64,000 nt of DNA from Heracleum sosnowskyi (lineage: Eukaryota > Streptophyta > Magnoliopsida > Apiales > Apiaceae). Location of the stretch: positions 5,520,679 through 5,584,678 of the forward strand of contig JAUIZM010000012.1 in the NCBI GenBank assembly GCA_030848705.1, read 5' to 3'. The notes below the pieces were generated by a model, which was not told the origin of the DNA, made no database searches, and saw only the letters and a list, made by a program, of their open reading frames with translations. The position numbers and the translations under genes are program-made. Positions 21,979-33,500 of the stretch are shown here, one piece after another. The stretch's first letter is position 1. Each line of letters starts with the position of its first letter.

Positions 21979-22956
21979 TTAGTTTAAAACCCGTGCGATG
22001 CACGAATTGTTAATTGGTATTTTATTATTATATTTTTAATATTTTATTAATTATATTTGTTAAAAAAATAAGTAGTCATGTTAAAATAGCTAAATACTTT
22101 TAATTAATTAAAAATATTAAAACAGATTTTAAATTAAATAAGTAAGGGTTTGCCCATTATATGTTTGGAAAATGAGGGGTTTTAGTAAGAAAAAATAAAA
22201 AATGTAACATATATTTAGTTTAAAAAGGTAAATGTCTGTGATATTTTTGGAAAATGAGGTTTTAAAATTTAATAATTAAAAGTATTTAAATTCGTTTTAA
22301 AATAAATAAGTAAAGGGTTTCCTATGATATTTTTGGAAAAAAATGAATTTTAGTGAGAAAAATAGAAAAAGTAAATTGAAAAAGACAATTTCCCATGATA
22401 TATTTAGAAAAGAAGGGACTTTGTTAGAAAAAATCTCTAATGTGTTTTAGAGTAATTGGTTATAAATAAGTATTTGATTATTTATATTTTAATATTTTTA
22501 GTGATTGCATTTGTTAAGAAAAATAAGTAGACATGTTAAAATATGTAAACTAAATAGATTTAAATAAATATGTTATAAAATATTATATGTTTAAAAATAA
22601 ATAACTAAAGGTTTGTAGGTGATATTTTTGGAAAATGAGGGGTTTTAGCAAGGAAAAATAGAAAAAACTAACATGTTTTAGTTAAAAAGGTAATTGTCAA
22701 CTTAGCAACAAAAAAAAAGGTAATTGCCATGTTTGAAAAAGTAGGGAAATTTGTTAGAAAAAATAATGTATTTTAGGGAAAAAAGGTAATTAGTTATAAA
22801 TAGGTAATATTATTATTTAATAATATATTTCTATAAATAAGTAAGTTTAATTAAGTAAAAACACGAAATACAGTTAAGGGCAATTAAGTAAAATCACAAC
22901 GTACCATACCGACCAATCAAACTTTTAATGTTTCGTCTATTATATAATAGTATTGA
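21979..22956 (-). mobile_element. Hel-B: non-autonomous Helitron
   Basis: The minus-strand 5' end TCAATACTATTATATAATAG is at 22956; the 3' end CTAA at 21979 is preceded by the hairpin CGTGC-GAT-GCACG. It abuts Hel-A with no spacer. Contains short repeats of a GATATTTTTGGAAAATGAG unit. No coding capacity. Confidence 0.7.
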
Positions 22957-23104
22957 TACTAGCTTATAACCCGTGCGAAACACATGCTTCTTTTAATATA
23001 ATATAATATTTTTTTATAGTAAAACTATTTTTTTAAATCCTTTTTTGTATTAATAATAGAAATATATAGAATATAATATAATTGATATTTTTATTAAGAA
23101 TGTA

Positions 23105-23690
23105 AAAAGCGGGAATCAAAGTTAATCGGTGAAGGCACCGTCCAGAGATTAATCGGGTAATCGAGGATTAATCGGAATGATAAATCGGATCATTAATCGG
23201 AATAAATTTAATAATATTTTTATATACATTTATATTCATATATATAATTGTTTCGTTATTTCAACTAAACATATGTTATTATCATATATTGATGCAAATA
23301 TGTTAAAAATGTTATATAATTGTAATAAATAAAATTTTGAAGGTTTAACTTTTCAATTAAAGATCAATTTAAGATGAAAAATTAAGAGAATTTACGATTT
23401 AGGCATCTAAAATTATAATTATATGTACAAAAATTTTTTTTTCTATTGTTTAATCAAGTTTCTACCTTTTAAATTTTTAATTATTTTTTAAAATTTTAAC
23501 TATTTTTTACTATTTTTTAATAATTAACCCGATTTTTGACCGATCAATCCGATTTTTGACCGATTCAGCCGATTTTTGACCGTTTTTCTGAAAAATGATT
23601 AATTGACCGATTTTCGCTTAATCAGTTCGGTGGCCCTCCGTCTAGCGATTAATCGGCGATTAATCGCCGACTTTTAGAATACTGGCTGTT
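23105..23690. repeat. Insert or block rich in GATTAATCGG motifs within Hel-C
   Basis: About a dozen copies of ATTAATCGG, its complement CCGATTWWT or near variants are clustered at both ends of a 0.6-kb block (23120-23210 and 23520-23670). The middle is AT-rich. The two ends are partly inverted relative to each other (GGTGAAGGCACCGTCC on the left, GGTGGCCCTCCGTC on the right). It looks like a small non-autonomous DNA element; termini and duplication could not be fixed. Confidence 0.4.
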
Positions 23691-23966
23691 TGTATGAAAG
23701 TATTAAAGATAATTAATTATTTACCAAGTAATTACTTAATTTCTTATGCAAGACCGATCTAATTTCTTAACTTCTTATTTACCAATATGTTCTTGTATTT
23801 TCTATTATATTATTAATCGCCGATTTTTAGAATACTGGCTGTTTGTATGAAAGTATTAAAGATAATTAATTATTTACCAAGTGATTACTTAATTTTTTAT
23901 GCAAGACCGATCTTATTTCTTAACTTCTTATTTACCAATATGTTCTTGTATTTTCTATTATATTAT
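23661..23966. repeat. Direct tandem duplication, period 153 bp
   Basis: The segment starting TAATCGCCGA at 23661 is repeated from 23814 with a few differences (CTTTTAG/TTTTTAG, AAGTAATT/AAGTGATT). Confidence 0.85.
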
Positions 23967-24790
23967 ATTAAAAAGAAAGTTTAGGAGAACAAAATGTTAA
24001 GATAGTAATTTCATTTGAAAAGAAATATTATGAGAATATCTAGATAATAATAAAAGGAAGTTCAAAATAATGTAAATTAATACACTTTTTTTAAAAAAAA
24101 AATTAGATATTTGAAGGCAAGAATATTATAATTGAATATTTAGTTTCCTCCATTTGTAATATTTAGTTTCCTCCATTAGTAAAGATCTATTGTATATTTA
24201 CTTTCTCCATTAGTAGAGATTTTAAATGTAATAATATTATATTTACTTTCCTCTATTAGTAGAGATTTTAAATGCAAGAATATTGAAATTGTATATTTAG
24301 TTTTCTCCATTAGTAAATATTTAAAAGGCAATTGAGAATTTTTCTAATCTTTGGTATTAATTAATTAATTTCTTATGCAAGACCGATCTAATTTTTAAAC
24401 TTCTTATTTACCAAAACGTTCCTGTATTTTCTATTATATTACATAATAAAAGAAAGTTTAGGAGAACAATATGTTAAGATGGTAATTTCATCAAAACAAA
24501 TATTATGAGAATATTTAGATAATAATAGAGGAAAGTTCAAAATAATGTAAGGTAATACATTTTTTTTTCTAATTTAGATATTTTGAAGGCAAGAATATTA
24601 TAATTGAATATTTAGTTTCTTCCATTAGTGATATTTAGTTTCCTCCATTAGTAAAGATCTATTGTATTTTTACTTTTTCCATTAGTAGAGATTTTAAATG
24701 CAAGAATATTATATGTTTCCTCCATTAGTAAGCATTTAAAAGATAATTGAGATTTTTTCGAATTTTTAATATTATTAATTCAAAAAATTG
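23895..24790. repeat. Direct duplication of about 450-475 bp inside Hel-C
   Basis: A block running from TTATGCAAGACCGATC through AAAGTTTAGGAGAACA and TTTAGTTTCCTCCATT (about 23895-24350) recurs from about 24375 with substitutions and small indels. Within each copy, CTCCATTAGTARA occurs several times. Confidence 0.75.
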
Positions 24791-24871
24791 AGAAAATTAG
24801 AAAAATAGAACGAAGCGATATGAGAGCGCCACCTCACCGCCCCCGTCTTCTACTTTATATAATAGTATTGA

Positions 24872-25309
24872 TTGATTGATTGATTGAAAGATATAAATAA
24901 TTTTTATATTCTTTTTTTTGTATTAATAATAAAAATATATAGAATATAGTATAATTGATATTTTTATTAAGAAGATATAGTGTTTGATATTTTTTGGAAT
25001 ATATTAATAATTGAAAGATATATAATTAAAAAAGGCAATATTAATGATAAAAAGAAGGGTTGCCCGTAATATTTTTGGAAAAAGTGAGATTTAGTAAGGA
25101 TAAATTGAAAATGTAACATGTTTTAGTTGAAAATATATTGCGCGTGATATTATTGGAAAATGAGTGAATTTTGTTAGAAAAAATAGAAAAATATGTTTTA
25201 ATTATAAAAGACAATTAGCTAGTTACTATTTTTATATTATTAAATTATTTTTTAATTAGAATAAAGGACCGAAAACCAAAACTTTCAATGTTTCAGATTT
25301 AATAATATA
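24872..25309 (-). mobile_element. Hel-D: Helitron remnant
   Basis: Starts in a (TTGA)n microsatellite at the end of Hel-C. Its first part resembles the 3' region of Hel-C (TTTTTTGTATTAATAATA..AATATATAGAATATA). It ends with the shared 5'-terminal sequence CAAAACTTTCAATGTTTC before Hel-E. One end is incomplete. Confidence 0.5.
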
Positions 25310-25310
25310 A

Positions 25311-26270
25311 CTAGTCTATAACCCGTGCAAGGCACGAGCCATCAAAAAGAGATTAAAAACTGACAAAAAAAAAATGGGAACAGAAAATATTAAATAAATA
25401 ATAAAAATCAATCTGATAAATTATAAAATGCGAAACTTAAATATAAATTGGAACATAGAAAAGAATAAATAAATAATACAAATGGGCCATTGTTAATATT
25501 ATTTTATAATTCATTAAAATAATATTAATAATATGGACAAATAGAAAAGCTAACATGTTTTAATTAAAAAAAGTAACTATCCGTGATATTTATAGAAGTG
25601 TTTTAATTATATTAATTGTATTTGTTAAAAAATACGTTGGCGTGTTAAAATAGGTAAGTTTTTTTTAAATAATTAAAAGCATTAAAATATATTTTAAAAT
25701 AAATAAGTAAGGGTTGACCTGATATTTTTGGAAAATGAAGATTTTAGTAAGAGCAAATATAAAATGTAATATGTTTTAATTTAAAGATAATTGTCCATGA
25801 TATTTTTGGAAAATGAGTATATTTTATTTGAAAAAAGTGTTTTATTTATAAAAGGCAAATAATAAGGACAAATAGAAAAACTAACATATTTTAATTTAAA
25901 AAGGTAACTGCCCTTGAATTTTAGAAGTGTTTTAATTATATTAATTGTATTTGTTAAAAAAATATATTGACATATTAAAATAGGTAAACTTTTTTAAATA
26001 ATTAAAAGCATTAAAATAAATAAGTAACGGTTGCACCTCATATTTTTGGAAAATAGTGATTATAGTGAGAACAAATATAAAAGGTAATATATTTTGATTT
26101 AAAGATTATTGCCTATAATATTTTTGGAGGTAATAGATTTTGTTAGAAACAATGTTTAATTGTAAAGACAATCATTTAGTTACTATTTTTATATTATTTT
26201 ATTATTTATTAAATAGAATAAATGACCAAAAATCAAAAACCAAAATTTTCAATGTTTCGGCTTTAATAAT
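25311..26270 (-). mobile_element. Hel-E: non-autonomous Helitron
   Basis: CTAG at 25311 with hairpin CGTGC-AAG-GCACG; the other end is TTTCAATGTTTCGGCTTTAATAATA at about 26270. Same family as Hel-H by its CTAGTCTATAACCCGTGCAAGGCA end and by internal units with CATATTTTTGGAAAA. Confidence 0.65.
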
Positions 26271-26271
26271 A

Positions 26272-26364
26272 CTAGCTTATATCCCGTGCGATGCACGGTC
26301 TTCTTTAATATTTTCTTATTTTTATTTAGATTTTAGTTATTATATATAATTTGATAAAATTTTA

Positions 26365-26413
<49 letters not shown>

Positions 26414-27478
26414 ATAAATCTAACAATATAATATTTAAATTTAATATATTATTGACGTAATCTGTAGTAGTATTTTAGATATTAAAATATAAAATATTTT
26501 AAAATAACAGATCTAATGATTCGTATTTTTTTACCCTTAAAATCTAAAAAGGGACTCAAGTGCAAATATCAAAATATGTGCTCGTGCAATATACCGAGTT
26601 TATTTGAATATACTATTACTTTTATTTTCATTAATTATCTCGTTTAATTTGAACATGAGTTGTTTCAGTTAAAAAATATGAGTTTATTTGAATATACTAT
26701 TACTTTTATTTTCATTAATTATCTCGTTTAATTTGAACATGAGTTGTTTCAGTTAAAAAATATAAAACATGTAATATCCTTAAAAAGACAATTAATTACT
26801 TATTAACAATTATATAAAATTATATTACTTATATATATTAGAAAATTAGGTGTTTAAGTTAGAAAATATAAAAGAGGTAATGTATTTTAGCTGAAAAAAT
26901 AACTGGTTATTTATTAATATTTATATAAAACAATATTACCATTGTATATTTATTTTGAATGTATTATATTTAGAAGATATGTTGTTTTAGTTAGAAAATA
27001 TAAAATACATAATGTGTTTTAGCTGTCGGTAATAAATATATAATAATATTACCATTATATATATATATATGTTGTCCGTTTTACATTTAGAAAATGATTT
27101 GTTTTAGTTAAATAGATATATGAAATAGGTAATATATTTTAGCTGAAAAAGGTAATTGATTATTAATAAATTGGTTTCCATATATGTGTCATATTTAGAA
27201 GATGAGTTGTTTTAGTTAAAAAATATAAAAATAATGTGTTTTAGTTGAAAAAGGTAATCGGTTATAAATATATAATAATATTACCATATTATATATATGT
27301 TGCCCGTTTTATTTTTAGAAGATGAGTTGATTTAGTTTAAAAAATATATAAAATAGGTAATGTACTGAAAAAGGTAATTGGTTATTAATAAATTGGTTAT
27401 AGATTGGCCCGTGAATCGGCCCAAATACCGACCGACCGACGACCGACCAAAACTTTTAATATTTCGTCTTTAATAATA
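26272..27478 (-). mobile_element. Hel-F: non-autonomous Helitron, sister of Hel-A
   Basis: CTAG at 26272 with a perfect CCGTGC-GAT-GCACGG hairpin. Nearly colinear with Hel-A to TTTCGTCTTTAATAATA at 27478. Contains an (AT)n tract at about 26367-26406 and an exact 84-bp tandem duplication (26596-26679, 26680-26763). The last bases of the 5' terminus are missing or replaced. Confidence 0.7.
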
Positions 27479-27735
27479 GAAATATTTTTCAAACTATGTT
27501 GTTGACGGGATTCGAACCTTGAACCCGTTGGAGTATTTTGAATATCAAGAAAGAAATATTTTTTTAACATTAAATCTAACGGTTCTCCTTTTATCTATCT
27601 TTCAATCTAACGGTTGTTATTAAAAATACCAAGTAACCAACAACAACCAACCAAATAGAGGTTAGTTTGCTTATAATAATATAGTATAGATAGTATAGAT
27701 ACTATAGATATAGATATATAGTATAGTATTGATAT
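27479..27735. repeat. Truncated repeat end and TATAGATA microsatellite
   Basis: This stretch has two ATCTAACGGTT motifs shared with the 30.5-34.3-kb block, a GGGATTCGAACC (B-box-like on minus) at about 27509-27520, a Helitron-like end AATAATATAGTATAGA at about 27676-27691, then a degenerate TAGATA microsatellite. Confidence 0.4.
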
Positions 27736-27920
27736 GATTTTTATTTTATATTTGGAATCAATACTAAACTACTAGCGTGTCGTATTTTTGCTCTTATCTC
27801 CTTCCTATATGTAATTATTAACATCATTTTCGTACCTAAAGAAAGAGTCAACTTTCTTTTGTCACAAACCTATTTTTAATGTTTTCGGTCTCTATTAAAT
27901 GCATTTTATATAATAATATA

Positions 27921-28156
27921 CTCTGTCCTTCTCATTTCTTTATAGTTTTTTTATATTGTTTGACACGCATTTTAAGGCTCTTATAAAGTATAATTCTACA
28001 ACTTATTTTCAATTTTGTTTTCTAAATAAAAAATTAAACATTATACTTTTATTCAGAAGAAAAAAAAATTTAAAAAAATTTATGAAAATATATTTTATAG
28101 GAGTTTTAAAATACGTGCTAAACCTCCGTACCCTATTATAAAAAACTCAGAGGGAG
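27921..28156. mobile_element. Stowaway-like MITE (degenerate), 236 bp
   Basis: Flanked by TA at 27919-27920 and 28157-28158. The left end CTCTGTCCTTCTCATTTCTTT and the right end (complement CTCCCTCTGAGTTTTTTATA) are imperfect inverted repeats of the CTCCCTC..TCC type used by Tc1/mariner-derived Stowaway elements. Confidence 0.65.
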
Positions 28157-28158
28157 TA

Positions 28159-29329
28159 TATGTTTGAAGTAAATGGTAAATGTCTACCCTCTCTGTTCAA
28201 GATTATTTTTCACTTCAAATTTTTATACGTATTCAGGGAATTTAAACTATAGAAAAATTTTAATATTAAAATTTTCCTATTTTTTTAAAAATAATTCATG
28301 AAACTTATAATGCACGTTTGCAAAAAGTCATGAAATCATCGAGATTATTTTAGTTGAAGCAACAAATGAAACATCTTGTTACTTCTTGGAAATTTGTTTG
28401 TATCTATTTGTCACTGAACCTTGTTACATTTTTTACTTAACTCGATTATAATTTTGTTTTGGACCCTTTTTCAACCTAACTGCTTGAAAAATCCCACTAA
28501 AAATATAATTTACAAATAATTTTCTATTCGACTCATTCAAAATATTGACTAAATCAACTCGAATTTCACCAACCTTAGTGCGGTATATCCAAAGTCTGCG
28601 AATTCCGGAAAACAAAAATGAAATAAAATATTTGTAGTAATATTTAATTTATGTAAAATTTAGACAGGTTTCGAAAAATATATATAACAGCACACTCATG
28701 GATTTCGAATACATATCCTAAAAAAAAACATAAACGGAGGTTTCGAATATAATCCGGTCAATTTATTCATGGATTAAATTTGATATTTAACCGGCTGATT
28801 TTATCAAAATTTCAGAATATCTGTTTTCTCACAGTTGGCACAAAAGTTGTAAATTAGTGGCTTTTGATTGTTAATTTTTTAAAATAGTGATTAAAGTATG
28901 ATTTATTTAATTAGTACAGTATTTACTTGCCAAAATAGACATGCACTTGAAGACCAGGCTTAGGAAAAATTCAAAGAGAAATTAAGATAGTGTTGCTGTT
29001 AAAGCGACACGAGTAATTACTTGGAAAAGTAACCTTTTAGAATTCCACTGCGAGAAATTAAGAAATTAAGATAGTACCTTTTAGAAAAGTAGTAATCTTT
29101 TACTAGAAGCGGTATGTGAATGAAACACATGTTCTCAATTGGAAGCTGATGAAGTGACAGACTGACAGGTATCAATCAAATTCTGGATCCTTCGAATGTT
29201 TTCAGTTTTACACCTGGGGACCTGGGACGCTCTTTAGTTTAACCCTAGTTCGGGCAGAAACAAGCTAGAGCTAATCTAAATTGAAGCTACTTTTAGATAA
29301 ATTTCAGAATGAATAAGAATCGTACTAAG
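28159..29329. other. Intergenic sequence, no feature seen
   Basis: AT-rich sequence without a credible gene. A TACCCTCTCTGTTC near 28184 resembles one Stowaway end, but no partner was found. Confidence 0.5.
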
Positions 29330-29502
29330 GTTTCATAGCTGGTTAAGATTTAGAATCTTTGAGGCTTATCACTTCGAGATCTCAGATTCAATTCCAGCTC
29401 AGCATAATAAATTATAAATGAGACATTCAGAATACATGATTAATCGAGATGCGCGTAAATTAATCTAAATATCTTATAAAACTAAAATTGTTTAGGAAAA
29501 AA
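29330..29502 (+). mobile_element. Probable tRNA-derived SINE
   Basis: The 173-bp unit has an A-box-like TAGCTGGTTAAG (about 29337) and, some 35-40 bp on, a B-box GATTCAATTCC. It ends in an A-rich tail and is flanked by an imperfect 15-bp duplication (AAGAATCGTACTAAG at 29315-29329, AAGAATCACACTAAG at 29503-29517, two mismatches). This is the structure of a plant Pol III SINE. Confidence 0.6.
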
Positions 29503-29517
29503 AAGAATCACACTAAG

Positions 29518-29940
29518 AACCAATTAACAAAAATAAAAGGAAATAAACTATTATCGCTTGATATATCTCATCGTCCGGAGAATAACAGATTTAGTTACAC
29601 GAAACTAAAAGATTTCGAAGTGTAAGATACTAAAATGTAATGGTAATTACAAAATTATTCATTGATGTAAACTTTCTCTCGTTTTAACCTCATGTTGTCG
29701 CTAAATAAGAAAGTCTAGTAGTAATTTTTTTCACACACGCCGATAATAAGGAATACAATACATGCATCTTTCAATTTAGTGAAAGATACAGCTACAGCCT
29801 ACAAGACTTTGTAGTGAAAATGAAAGTTTCAACGGTTTAATTTCATTAAATAACTAGTTGAAAAAATCGTGTTTCGCAGTTGCAGTATAATTTTTTTTTA
29901 AAACTATATCAATTAAATTAAGAAAATTACTCAATTTTCG
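29518..29940. other. Intergenic sequence, no feature seen
   Basis: No ORF or boundary. A weak Helitron-like CTAGTTGAAAAAATCGTG occurs near 29863. Confidence 0.4.
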
Positions 29941-29944
29941 CTAA

Positions 29945-30516
29945 TAAGCTGTCCTTCCGTGAAACACACTTTTCTTTTTATTATCAAAATCTCAAATTTA
30001 ATATATTGAATATAAACTTGTCTTATATATTAATTTTTATGTTATCATACTCCTTTCTAATGTGCCACTCTTTCGTTGAAAAAATATCTATACAACTTCA
30101 CATATTCTACTTCAAATAAAACTTTTAGTTATGTATTACAAACGCTTATTCTACTTCCAATAAAATTTTTAATTGCAAGTACTTCTTTTATATCCGAACT
30201 TTTCTCCTCTATAAATTGAAACACTTATTCAACTTCAAATAGAACTTTGCAAGTACTTTTTTTATATTTGAACTCTTCCCCTCTACAAATTCAAACACCT
30301 ATTCTACTTCAAATCAAACTTTTAGTTATATGTCTTCTCTATAAATTCGAACTCTTCTCCTCAATAAATTCGAATACATATTCTACTTCTAATATGTTAA
30401 AGGATATTTTTTGATTTGTTAGTATCTAAAATTCAAAAATTCTAGAAAATTAAAAAATAGATCGAGACAATCTTAGGGGCGCCACCTAACCTCTCGCGTA
30501 TCCTCCTTTATATATA
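29945..30516 (-). mobile_element. Helitron remnant (Hel-I) with degenerate tandem repeats
   Basis: The right end shares the GCGCCACCTMAC..TCCTTTATATATA terminus with Hel-C; the left part (AAGCTGTCCTTCCGTGAAACACAC) looks like a worn 3' end. About five degenerate copies of TTCTACTTCAAATAAAACTTTTAG occur between 30100 and 30400. Confidence 0.5.
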
Positions 30517-33500
30517 CTAGCTTATAGCCCGTGCGATGCACGGTTACTTAAATTTTATTTATAATTATTTTGTTTATAATTATATTTTTATTACGATGTA
30601 ACACACGATTGTTTTTTTAATATTTATAATTATATTTATTTATGAATATTTTAATATTTAAAAGTTAGTAGTTTACATGATTAAATTATTGTTAAAAAAG
30701 ATTTAGCCAAAAAAAATTATAGTTAAAAATTTGATATTTATTATATTTTACACGCTAAATTTAATATTTGTTTATATTGAGTTATAAAATTTAGATTTGG
30801 CCAATTTTACGGTTCACATGAAATTCACAAAATAATCTTTAATTTAGTTGTGGTTTAATAGTTCTTTTTCAATTAAAAACTATTCTAAAACTAAAAAGAG
30901 AATAAAGTGACGAAATTTAATGTTGAGAATTCTATTCGATTTAGGAAATCTACCTAACTTATATGTAGTTTAGATTATTAGAATAACCTTTATTAACCAA
31001 ATACAGGTTTTAATGTTAAATCTAACGGTTTTCACCTATCTATTTAAGATTAAACGATTTTTATTATTTTGGTTATAAATGGGTTTCCTTATTTAATTAC
31101 AACTATTTTTATGTTTTAACTTTTTGGAAAATCCAATCCTAATATAATATCTTTTAACTTATATCATTTTTAGATAATAATTTCTTTTTATATGATATAA
31201 TCTTGATCATCTATTTTTAAAAGTATTGGATCTAACGGTTGAGAATGTTTTGGCGGTATTTAGGACCAAACTACCAGGATAACATCATTAATTTTTCTTA
31301 ATATTTATTATTTTTTTATTTTTTTAAATATTTATTGCTAAAATATAATATACTCTTTTTTGTAATATGTTAATGATGCGGGAACTTTGAACTTTTGAGA
31401 AAATAAATTATCAATTAAAATATATTTTTTTGTAATAGTTCTTCTTTTAAAGTAGTACACCGTGACGATCAAAATTCTGTATAAAATTCATTTTTTTATA
31501 GTATATCCCGTAAATATCTATGTTATTATATTAAAGACTAAATAATGAAGTGTGGTCGCTTTGTTTGTTCACTCAATCCATAATCTTTGGATCTTTCAAA
31601 TTAAATTGTTGAGAAACGTTACATATGACAGTAAAATTATCATGTAGAATGATCTAAGATTTGAATCTACCAACAACATATTAAAATTACAGGTTTATTT
31701 TTTGAATTTTTTTTGAATTTTTTTTTTCAGACATAGGTTATTTGATAATATTTTTTGTAAAGTACGATTTTTCAGAAAAGTACTATACTAATTGATTAAC
31801 AAACTTTTAAAGTTTCGAATTTAATAATTTACAATGTATGTAGGTTAAAAAAGTTAGGTCTGTCTGTAGTTGAGTCTACAATTTCAAAATACGGTTTTCT
31901 TAATATGAATATAGTTCTGCTAACAATGAAATTAGGTTTTTATGAGTGCTAACAATAAAAAAGTTAGGTCTGTCTGTAGCTGAGTCTACAATTTCAAAAT
32001 ACGGTTTTTTTAATATGAATATAGTTCTGCTAACAATGAAATTAGGTCTTTATGAGTGCTTATAAAATAAAATCACCATTTGCGTATAATTTATTATTTA
32101 ATAATAAATTATATTTGATTAGTTATGATCTATAACTTAATAAAATAGGATAAAAAATATGCACAATTTTATAAAATTTTATCCTCGTATTATTATATTC
32201 TTTGTTGATTTGAATTTTCTTAGATTGATGATTTGAATTTTTGAACATAGATTTCTAAATTTAAAATAGTTAGAAAAAAGTAATTAAATTGGCGTTAAAA
32301 TAATGATGACATAATAATCATTATTAGAATTTAAATACTCACTTTACTGATTTGGATTTATCTTGTATTTTAAAAATCAGATTTTGACGATTTTACACCC
32401 CACGTGAAGATAATTAAATTATTTTTAATTAAAAGATGGTTTAAAATTTTTTATCTAACTGAAATTGTCCATGGAAGAGAAAAGAAAGTCTTTTTACATG
32501 GAGAATTCTATTCAATATAGAAAACTTATTTATATTTGGTATATTTGGTTTAAATTATCAAAATACACTTTTTAGAATTTAAATATAATCCTATTAGAAA
32601 TAAAATACACTTTTTTAATATTTGATCAAACGATATTCATTTATCTAGTTAAGATCTAATAGTCATTATTAATTTGGTTGTCACGATCAAAATTTTGGAT
32701 AAATCCCTATTATGCTTATTATATAAAAGAGTTTAATATAATAAGGATATTAAGTACATACTGATATAAGTAACTTACTAACTGCTTTATTTTTAATGTT
32801 TCGGTTTTATTTACAGTGTATATAAAATTTTAAAATACATCATTACTTTAAAATTATTAAACATAATAAAAATTATGGTATGATTATATAAAATTTTATT
32901 CTCATATTATTATAGTTTTTATCGATTTGAATTTGTTCTTAATTTATTTTAATACTTTATTGAAAAAAGATAAAATTTCTATATTTAAAAGAATTAGTGG
33001 AAAAATAAATAAATTGGTGCTACAATTATAAAAAAATATTTATTAAAATTTAGATACTCACTTTACTATTTGGGTTCTATCCTGAGTTTTAGAAATTGAA
33101 TTTTGACGATTTTACAACCCATGTGAAACTAACGAAATTATCTTTAATTTAATGATGATTTAATAATTATTATCTAACTTGACTAGTTGACCTACCCATA
33201 AACCGAAAAGAAAAGATGGTTAAGTATTATATTCAAAATTATTGTTTATGAATATGAAACCCTCAATATTTTAATAATATTTTGATATTATCATTTTATG
33301 TTTGTTAGATGTAAAATAATATAATTATAATTTGGATTAATCAAATTGTTATGTTCCTTCAGAAAAAAATGTTTAAATTTATTCATGTACAGGAGTTCTC
33401 CTAAGTCTCTTATAACGCAGGGTCCACACGTATCATTATTATATGATATACACGAGCATTATATTGATAATTTTTAATATTGTAATCGTTATGAATTTTT

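Larger units (their letters stand above)
22959..24871 (-). mobile_element. Hel-C: non-autonomous Helitron of a different 5'-end family
   Basis: The 3' end CTAG at 22959 has the CCCGTGCGAAACACATG remnant hairpin. The 5' end at 24871 reads TCAATACTATTATATAAAG on minus, followed by a G-rich segment with GGTGAGGTGGCGC, a 5' terminus different from Hel-A/B but shared with the remnant ending at 30516. It holds a GATTAATCG-rich block and large internal duplications. Confidence 0.65.

Noticed and set aside
26367..26406. (AT)n tract as a possible origin or matrix attachment site
   Set aside because: A simple dinucleotide expansion inside Hel-F, shorter in its sister Hel-A; no further signal.
27500..27535. 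GGGATTCGAACC resembling the T-arm of a tRNA on the minus strand
   Set aside because: The stem around TTCGAAT does not pair and no acceptor, D or anticodon arms could be drawn; at most a SINE scrap.
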